64,000 bases of DNA, taken from Prauserella alba (GTDB lineage: Bacteria > Actinomycetota > Actinomycetes > Mycobacteriales > Pseudonocardiaceae). Where the stretch lies: assembly GCF_024171735.1 (NCBI RefSeq), contig NZ_JAMTCH010000003.1, positions 174,841 to 238,840 of the forward strand. The letters run 5' to 3'. Every line of letters begins with the position of its first letter. Position 1 is the first letter of the stretch. Below the pieces are notes generated by a model, which was given only the letters and a program-made list of their open reading frames with translations, had not been told where the DNA came from and ran no database searches. The translations under genes were made by a program, and so were the position numbers. This document shows, in pieces, positions 59,194 through 64,000 of this stretch.

Positions 59194-60288
59194 TCATTCG
59201 CCGTGTCCGGCGTGATTGCTTTTCGCCAGCAGCCACAACAGGTACGGCGCGCCGACGGCACCGGTCACGACGCCGACGGGGAACTGCTGATCGCCGAACA
59301 GGTGCTGGGCCGCGAAGTCGGAACTCAGCGTCACCAGCGCGCCCACGAGTGCCGCCACCGCCACGCCCGGGCGGGCACCGCCGAGCAGCCGGGACGCGAT
59401 GGGCCCCGACAGGAACGCCACGAACGCGACCGGCCCGGCCGCCGCGGTGCCGACCCCGATCAACCCGGTCGCCACCAGCAGCAGTGCCAGCCTGGTGCGT
59501 TCGACGGGCAGGCCGAGCCCGCGCGCCGAGTCGTCGCCGAGCTGCAGCCGCGGCAGTGCCCGCGCGAGCAGCAGCGCCGCGGGCACCAGGACGGCGAGAC
59601 AGCCCAGCAGCGCCGTGACGTGGTCCCACGAACTGTCGTACAGGCTGCCCGTGCGCCACAGGAGCGCTTGCTGTGCGTCGGTCATGTCGGCGCGTGTCAT
59701 GAGGAACGACACCGCGGCCAGCAGTGCCGCGTTGACGCCGATGCCGATCAGCACGAGCCGGTAGCCGCTGATGCCGCGTTGCCATGCGAGCGCGTAGATC
59801 AGCGCGGATGCTGCGACGGCGCCGGTGAACGCACCCGCCGACACGGCGAACCCGCTCGCGCCGAAGGCGACGATGGCCAGTACGGCGGCGGCGCTGGCAC
59901 CGGCCGAGACGCCGAGGACGTCGGGACTGGCCAGTGGATTCCGGAGCAGTCGCTGGAACAGCGAGCCCGCCAGGCCGAACGCGATTCCCACGAGGATCCC
60001 GGTCACCGCACGTGGCAGGCGCAGGTCGAACAGCACGTAGTCGATCCGCGGTTGCAGCGCACCGACCTGCTGACCGGTGAGCCTGGCCAGCAGATCGGGG
60101 ATGCCGATCCGGAAGTCGCCGACGGCGAGTGCGGCGAGCAGCATCGCGGTGACGGCGAGTGCGAGCCCCGTCGCCACGGTGATCGCCCGCGCGCGTTCCC
60201 GGCGGCGGGCGTGCGAGACCAGGGCCACGTCGTCGGACGTCGCCCCGCTGTTCCGCCCGGCGGCGGTGGGTGTGGTCGCCCGGGTCAT
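59194..60288 (-). CDS. FecCD-family siderophore ABC permease (second subunit)
   Basis: 364 residues, about nine hydrophobic segments. FecCD marks: LFDLRLPRAVTGILVG (near 96-111) and NPLASPDVLGVSAGA (about 132-146). ATGA overlap with the first permease. Ends 11 nt before the ATPase start. N-terminal 35 residues are polar and cytoplasmic. Confidence 0.9.
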   Translation of the reverse strand: MTRATTPTAAGRNSGATSDDVALVSHARRRERARAITVATGLALAVTAMLLAALAVGDFRIGIPDLLARLTGQQVGALQPRIDYVLFDLRLPRAVTGILVGIAFGLAGSLFQRLLRNPLASPDVLGVSAGASAAAVLAIVAFGASGFAVSAGAFTGAVAASALIYALAWQRGISGYRLVLIGIGVNAALLAAVSFLMTRADMTDAQQALLWRTGSLYDSSWDHVTALLGCLAVLVPAALLLARALPRLQLGDDSARGLGLPVERTRLALLLVATGLIGVGTAAAGPVAFVAFLSGPIASRLLGGARPGVAVAALVGALVTLSSDFAAQHLFGDQQFPVGVVTGAVGAPYLLWLLAKSNHAGHGE

Positions 60289-61274
60289 AACCGGGCCGGC
60301 TTCCGCCGTCGCACGAGCACCACCAGCACGGGGGCGCCGAGCAGGGCCGTCACGACGCCGGCCTGCACCTCGCCGGGCCGTGCGGCGACCCGGCCGAGCA
60401 CGTCCGCGACGAGCAGCAGAACCGGTGCGATCAGCATCGACAGTGGCAGGATCCGCCGGTAGTCGGGACCGGCGAGCATGCGGGCGAGGTGCGGCACCGC
60501 GAGCCCGAGGAACGTGATCGGCCCGGCCAGGGCCGTCGCGGCACCGGCGAGCACGACGACAGCGAGGCCGCACCACACGCGGTCGGCCGTCGTGTTCTGC
60601 CCGAACGAACGCGCGACGTCGTCCCCGAGTGACAGTCCGTTGAGGACTTTGCCGAGCAGCAGCGCCCCGGCGATCCCGGCCGCGAGGAACGGCAACGCCT
60701 GCCCCACGACTTCCGGGTCGCGGCCGGCGAGCGTGCCCACCTGCCAGAACCGGAACCGGTCGTGCGTGGCGGGGTCGGTCAGCAGCACGGCGCTCTGCAA
60801 CGAGCTGAGCGCCGCGGTCAGGGCCGCACCCGTGAGTGCCAGCTTCAACGGGGAGGCACCACCCCGGCCGAGCGAGCCGATGACGTAGACCACCGCGGAG
60901 GCCGCCGCGGCACCCGCGAACCCGAACCACACGTACCCGGTCAGGCTCGTCACGCCGAACACGGCGATCCCCAGGACCACGAACAGTGCGGCGCCCGCGT
61001 TGACACCGAAGATGCCCGGGTCCGCCAGCGGATTGCGGGTGACTCCTTGGATGAGAGTGCCCGCCAGTCCGAGTGCCGCGCCGACGAGCAGTCCCGCCAC
61101 GGTCCGGGGCACGCGGCGTTCGGTGACGATCAGGTGGTCGACCCGATCCGGATCGAACGCCGTGAGCGCGTCGAACACGGTCGTCACCGGGATGTTCTTG
61201 GTGCCGACCGCGAGGCTGAGCGCGCACGCAGCCAGCAGCAGCGCGCCGATGCCGAGTGGGTTGCGCACGGTCAC
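60285..61274 (-). CDS. FecCD-family siderophore ABC permease (first subunit)
   Basis: 329 residues from GTG. FecCD motifs: RRVPRTVAGLLVGAALGLAG (about 53-72) and TRNPLADPGIFGVNAGA (about 79-95). Overlaps the second permease by 4 nt and starts 10 nt after the binding-protein stop. Ten-span FecC-type. Confidence 0.9.
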   Translation of the reverse strand: MTVRNPLGIGALLLAACALSLAVGTKNIPVTTVFDALTAFDPDRVDHLIVTERRVPRTVAGLLVGAALGLAGTLIQGVTRNPLADPGIFGVNAGAALFVVLGIAVFGVTSLTGYVWFGFAGAAAASAVVYVIGSLGRGGASPLKLALTGAALTAALSSLQSAVLLTDPATHDRFRFWQVGTLAGRDPEVVGQALPFLAAGIAGALLLGKVLNGLSLGDDVARSFGQNTTADRVWCGLAVVVLAGAATALAGPITFLGLAVPHLARMLAGPDYRRILPLSMLIAPVLLLVADVLGRVAARPGEVQAGVVTALLGAPVLVVLVRRRKPARL

Positions 61275-61284
61275 CGGTGAGCGG

Positions 61285-62310
61285 TCAGTCGCCGAGCGTG
61301 TCCGCGAGCAGCGGCACGACCTCGTCGAGTGCCCAGGACAGGCCGACCACCGAATTACTGGAGAACGCCAGTGAGATGTCCTGGTCGCTCAGCACGAGGT
61401 CGTTGCCCTTCTCGACCGAAGGGATCGCCCGGTACAGCGGGTCGCCGGTGACGTCCTCGGGGTCGGTGCCGATGAGGAACACCGCGGTCAGGTCGGCGTC
61501 GAGCAGGTCGAGACGTTCGTCGGAGACGGGGACGCTGAACCCGCGGCCGCCGGGCTGGCGTTCGATGCGCGGCGAGTTGACGAACCCGAGCCGTTGCATG
61601 AACTCGACCCGGCCGTCGCCGTCGAGGTAGGCGCCCCACGCGTCGGGCAGTCGTGAGGCCAGCACCATCTCCTTGCCCCTGAACTCGGGGTGCTCGGCGG
61701 CGACGCGGTCGAACTTCGCGTTCAGGTCCTTCCGGAGCTGCTCGGCCTCGTCCTGCCTGCCGAGCGCCGTGCCGATCATGTCGAGCTGTTGCTGCCACGT
61801 CGTGAGGTAGTCGTCGGCGCCTTCGGGAAGGCTGACGACGGGAACGCCGATCTCGGTGAGTCGGTCGTGCCGTGCACGTTCGCCACTGGATCGGGTGTCG
61901 AGGATGAGGTCGGGGTTCAGTCCGGCGACCTTCTCCATGTTCACCTCGAGCGTGCCCAGCTTCTCCGGTGGCCGGTCGTACTTCTGCTGCGACCAGGGGC
62001 CGAGGCCGTTGCCGCCGACCTCGAGCCAGTCGGCCGCGCCGACCGGTTGCACGCCGAGCGCCATCGCGACCTCGGCGTCGGTCCAGCCGAGCGCCACGAC
62101 GCGTTGCGGCGGCTCGTCGATGGTCACGTCGCCGAACTTGGTGGGGATCGTGACCGGGAACTGCGAGCTGTCGGCCTGCGGGTTGAGCTGCTGCTCGCCG
62201 CCACCGGGCTCGCCGTCGGCGCCGGTCGTGGTGCAGCCGGTCAGGACCGCGAACACGCCCGCGAGGAGTACGACGAACAGAGCCCGCTGAGGCCGAGCGG
62301 CACGACTCAT
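61285..62310 (-). CDS. Iron-siderophore-binding lipoprotein
   Basis: 341 residues with signal peptide and lipobox LTGC (23-26, Cys26). FecB/FepB-like core: RVVALGWTDAEVAMALGVQPVG and late SNSVVGLSWALDEVVPLL. The gene heads the operon and is preceded by an iron-box-like element. Ligand: a ferric siderophore; type not known. Confidence 0.9.
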   Translation of the reverse strand: MSRAARPQRALFVVLLAGVFAVLTGCTTTGADGEPGGGEQQLNPQADSSQFPVTIPTKFGDVTIDEPPQRVVALGWTDAEVAMALGVQPVGAADWLEVGGNGLGPWSQQKYDRPPEKLGTLEVNMEKVAGLNPDLILDTRSSGERARHDRLTEIGVPVVSLPEGADDYLTTWQQQLDMIGTALGRQDEAEQLRKDLNAKFDRVAAEHPEFRGKEMVLASRLPDAWGAYLDGDGRVEFMQRLGFVNSPRIERQPGGRGFSVPVSDERLDLLDADLTAVFLIGTDPEDVTGDPLYRAIPSVEKGNDLVLSDQDISLAFSSNSVVGLSWALDEVVPLLADTLGD

Positions 62311-62336
62311 GGGTACGCCCTTTCGAGGGAGGCCGG

Positions 62337-62355
62337 TAAACTGTGCCTACCCTAA
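62337..62355. promoter_or_regulatory. Iron-box-like (DmdR1/IdeR) element
   Basis: The minus strand reads TTAGGGTAGGCACAGTTTA, identical to the consensus TTAGGTTAGGCTAACCTAA at 13 of 19 positions with the left half nearly perfect. It is 27 nt upstream of the binding-protein start, so iron repression is likely. Confidence 0.6.
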
Positions 62356-62432
62356 CTACGAGCGTGCGCTCTCGGAACTCCCGGTGACGTGCGCCGGGTC
62401 ACGCCTCCCGCGCCCCCAGGGCACCTCAGGGG

Positions 62433-62482
62433 CGTTCAGTGCCTCCAACGTGCCCCGAGGGGCACGTTGGAGGCACTGAACG
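62433..62482. repeat. 50-nt near-perfect palindromic intergenic element
   Basis: Two 24-nt arms, starting CGTTCAGTGCCTCCAACG, with a 2-nt loop (GA). It lies upstream of the siderophore operon and downstream of the ALDH fusion gene. It resembles palindromes I recall as abundant in Amycolatopsis-type genomes, so it is probably a repetitive element rather than a gene-specific terminator. Confidence 0.7.
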
Positions 62483-62486
62483 ACCG

Positions 62487-62527
62487 GGGCGGTGCCGGCT
62501 CGCTTCGGGGGTGAGCCGGCACCGCCC
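62487..62527 (-). terminator. Strong hairpin after the adenylation-ALDH gene
   Basis: GGGCGGTGCCGGCTC and GAGCCGGCACCGCCC form a perfect 15-bp stem with an 11-nt loop, 5 nt from the stop of the minus-strand ALDH fusion. Confidence 0.75.
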
Positions 62528-62531
62528 GTGG

Positions 62532-64000
62532 TCACTCGGCCGGCTTCAGGTAATCGGCCACCGCCTTCGACGCGAGCAGCGGCTCCGCGCTGCGCTTGCC
62601 CCGGTGGGCGACGTAGTTGGCGACCATGCCCCTGCCACCGAACGGCGCATTGCCGTTGTCGGTGTGCAGCAGAGTGGTGTTGACGCAGACCTCGTGCCGC
62701 TTCTGCAGGAGCCGCACGGTCTCCGGCAGGTCGCCGTACACCATCGCGCCCATGGCCCGCTCCTCGAAGAACGGTGACGCCAGGAACTCGTGCAGCTCGT
62801 CCTGCGTGGAGTACCGCAGCACGTTGAAGATCGGCGCGAACAGTTCCTCGCAGTTCGGTTTGCCGCCGATGTCGCGCAGCAGCACGGTCGGCTGCAGCTC
62901 ACGGGTGGCGAGCTCGGCGTGCCCGCCGTGGACGATGTCGCCCGCATGGCGGTGCAGGTGGTCGAGCGCGAACCCGAACGCCTGCTCGTAGTGCATCGGG
63001 CCGTAGTCGGCGTGCGGGTCCGCGTTGGTGCCGAAGACGAGGTCGTCGAGCCGCTTGGTGAGCAGTTCGAGGAACCGCTCCGAGACGGACTCGTGCACGA
63101 ACAGCACGTCCGGTCCGAAGCAGTCCTGCCCCGAGTTCAGCAGGCGGATCTCGACGGCGTCGGTGACCGCCCTGTCGACGTCGGCGTTCTGGCCGACGAT
63201 GAACGGATTGATGCCCTGGCCGAAGTAGACGAACAGCTGCTCGTCGTCGAGTTTCGTACGGATCTTCTCGGCGTTGGCGTAGGTTCCCGTGAAGATCACC
63301 AGGTCGGCCTCGGTGACGGGGCCCTCGACGAAATCGCGCTGCGTGCTGGCCGAGAGCTGGAGCGGCAGCCCGTGGTGGGGTTCGAGCAGTTCGTGCAGCC
63401 GGATCAACTGTTTGTTGATGTGACTGGACGGCCGGAACACCACCCGCTCGCTGTAGAGCGCGGGCACCAGCAGGTAGAGCACGTACGAGTAGAGCGGGAT
63501 GTTCGACGGCATGAACACCGCGGTGGAGCCGATGCGCGGCGGCCGATACGTCGACACCTCCTCGAGCGCACCGCTGAGTGTCTCGATCGCGGTGTCCAAC
63601 TCGCCCTCGGCAGTCTTGTGGTTGGACACCTCGGTCAGGATCGCGAGAATCTCCTCGCGATGCGTCCTGAGGTAGTTCTCGACCGCACGCAACGCCGGTG
63701 CGCGGTCGGCCAGCGGCACCCCGGTGTCGTTCTCACGGGCGAGCGCGACCGGGGAGTTCGACGCGGCCGCGTTGTCCGAGGCTTTCGCCACGGTCGTACG
63801 GAGCTGGTTCATGTCTACCTTTCCGTTTCTGTTGCGAGGGAAGGCGGGAACGACGACGACTTTGTTGGGGCGTTCGTGGACGGCGAGCCGGTCGTGCAGC
63901 AGCCGCCGCCACATCCGCGGATCGCGGCGCGAGTCGTCCGCGACGGCGAACACGAGTTGACAGCCGCGCCGGGTGTCCTCGACGGCGACGACCTCCACCG
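62532..64000 (-). CDS. Acyl-adenylating enzyme fused to aldehyde dehydrogenase, 5' end outside window
   Basis: About 489 residues are visible; the N-terminus is past the right edge. Residues 1-70 are the AMP-binding C-terminal subdomain (PRNRNGKVDMNQLR with catalytic-type Lys60), so the missing part should be the adenylation domain. After a 20-residue linker, residues 95-488 are an aldehyde-dehydrogenase-like domain: SNIPLYSYVLYLLVPALY, VIFTGTYANAEKIR, catalytic Cys293 in LNSGQDCFGPD and a CEELFAPIFNVLRYS motif. No carrier domain is seen between. Next to siderophore uptake; may make or modify a siderophore part or an aldehyde. Function unknown. Confidence 0.8.
   Translation of the reverse strand, partial: VEVVAVEDTRRGCQLVFAVADDSRRDPRMWRRLLHDRLAVHERPNKVVVVPAFPRNRNGKVDMNQLRTTVAKASDNAAASNSPVALARENDTGVPLADRAPALRAVENYLRTHREEILAILTEVSNHKTAEGELDTAIETLSGALEEVSTYRPPRIGSTAVFMPSNIPLYSYVLYLLVPALYSERVVFRPSSHINKQLIRLHELLEPHHGLPLQLSASTQRDFVEGPVTEADLVIFTGTYANAEKIRTKLDDEQLFVYFGQGINPFIVGQNADVDRAVTDAVEIRLLNSGQDCFGPDVLFVHESVSERFLELLTKRLDDLVFGTNADPHADYGPMHYEQAFGFALDHLHRHAGDIVHGGHAELATRELQPTVLLRDIGGKPNCEELFAPIFNVLRYSTQDELHEFLASPFFEERAMGAMVYGDLPETVRLLQKRHEVCVNTTLLHTDNGNAPFGGRGMVANYVAHRGKRSAEPLLASKAVADYLKPAE

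Noticed and set aside
62433-62482. Inverted repeats of a transposon
   Set aside because: The arms are only 2 nt apart, enclosing no gene, so this is a hairpin element rather than the ends of an insertion sequence.

Overview
The window is about 70% G+C. Most genes use GTG/ATG starts with GGAGG-type ribosome sites, many overlap by ATGA/GTGA, and the set includes a mycoredoxin-like protein, an F420/FMN PPOX protein and an actinobacterial-type ArsC. This points to a high-GC actinomycete; the palindromic intergenic elements resemble those I remember from Pseudonocardiaceae (Amycolatopsis/Saccharomonospora/Prauserella). The family assignment is inference. No rRNA, tRNA, CRISPR array or transposase was seen.

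Layout. (1) 1-5381: a very large DUF4011/SF1-helicase/Vsr-like nuclease protein, leaving the window on the left and resembling the single-gene anti-phage system called Hhe. (2) 5583-14201: a maltose/maltodextrin regulon: divergent MalK-type ATPase, secreted alpha-amylase, MalEFG importer, GH13 alpha-glucosidase and LacI-type regulator, with a palindromic operator over the malE promoter. (3) 14253-21101: a branched-chain-amino-acid-type ABC importer (SBP, LivM, LivH, LivG, LivF) preceded on the same strand by a GAF histidine kinase/LuxR response-regulator pair. (4) 21321-25060: a PPOX protein and four poorly understood genes (SRPBCC protein, basic/acidic low-complexity protein, a protein with eight 11-residue repeats, a small protein). 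(5) 25126-28451: copper resistance: a CPH-type P1B ATPase with a long His/Gly tract, CueP lipoprotein and a CsoR-type operator between them. (6) 28516-31268: a hypothetical protein, a YbfB-type MFS exporter and a divergent LysR regulator.

(7) 31393-44511: a MarR-controlled catabolic island with Rieske oxygenase and VanB-type reductase, a small helix protein, cupin, extradiol dioxygenase, aspartate-dehydrogenase-like protein, hydrolase, two SDRs, ThDP enzyme, dienelactone-hydrolase-like protein, MFS permease and a divergent aldehyde dehydrogenase. The genes are tightly coupled and look like one complete pathway whose substrate I cannot name. (8) 44666-48471: mycoredoxin-like protein, small secreted protein, spermidine-synthase-like protein, SulP transporter and its divergent MerR regulator. 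(9) 48556-52899: arsenic resistance with an ArsR-ArsN fusion, ArsO-like flavoprotein, ArsC, Acr3 and ArsR. (10) 53233-57539: TetR regulator, DesK/DesR-type two-component pair and a divergent ABC-2 exporter. (11) 57668-62310: ferric-siderophore importer whose ATPase is fused to a PPOX flavoprotein domain. (12) 62532-64000: the C-terminal part of an acyl-adenylating enzyme fused to an aldehyde dehydrogenase, leaving the window on the right.

The most unusual signals are the Hhe-like protein, the ATPase-PPOX fusion, the adenylation-ALDH fusion, the uncharacterised catabolic island with its MarR sites, the 11-mer-repeat protein set, and two 84-bp arrays of the same 21-bp repeat about 4.5 kb apart.
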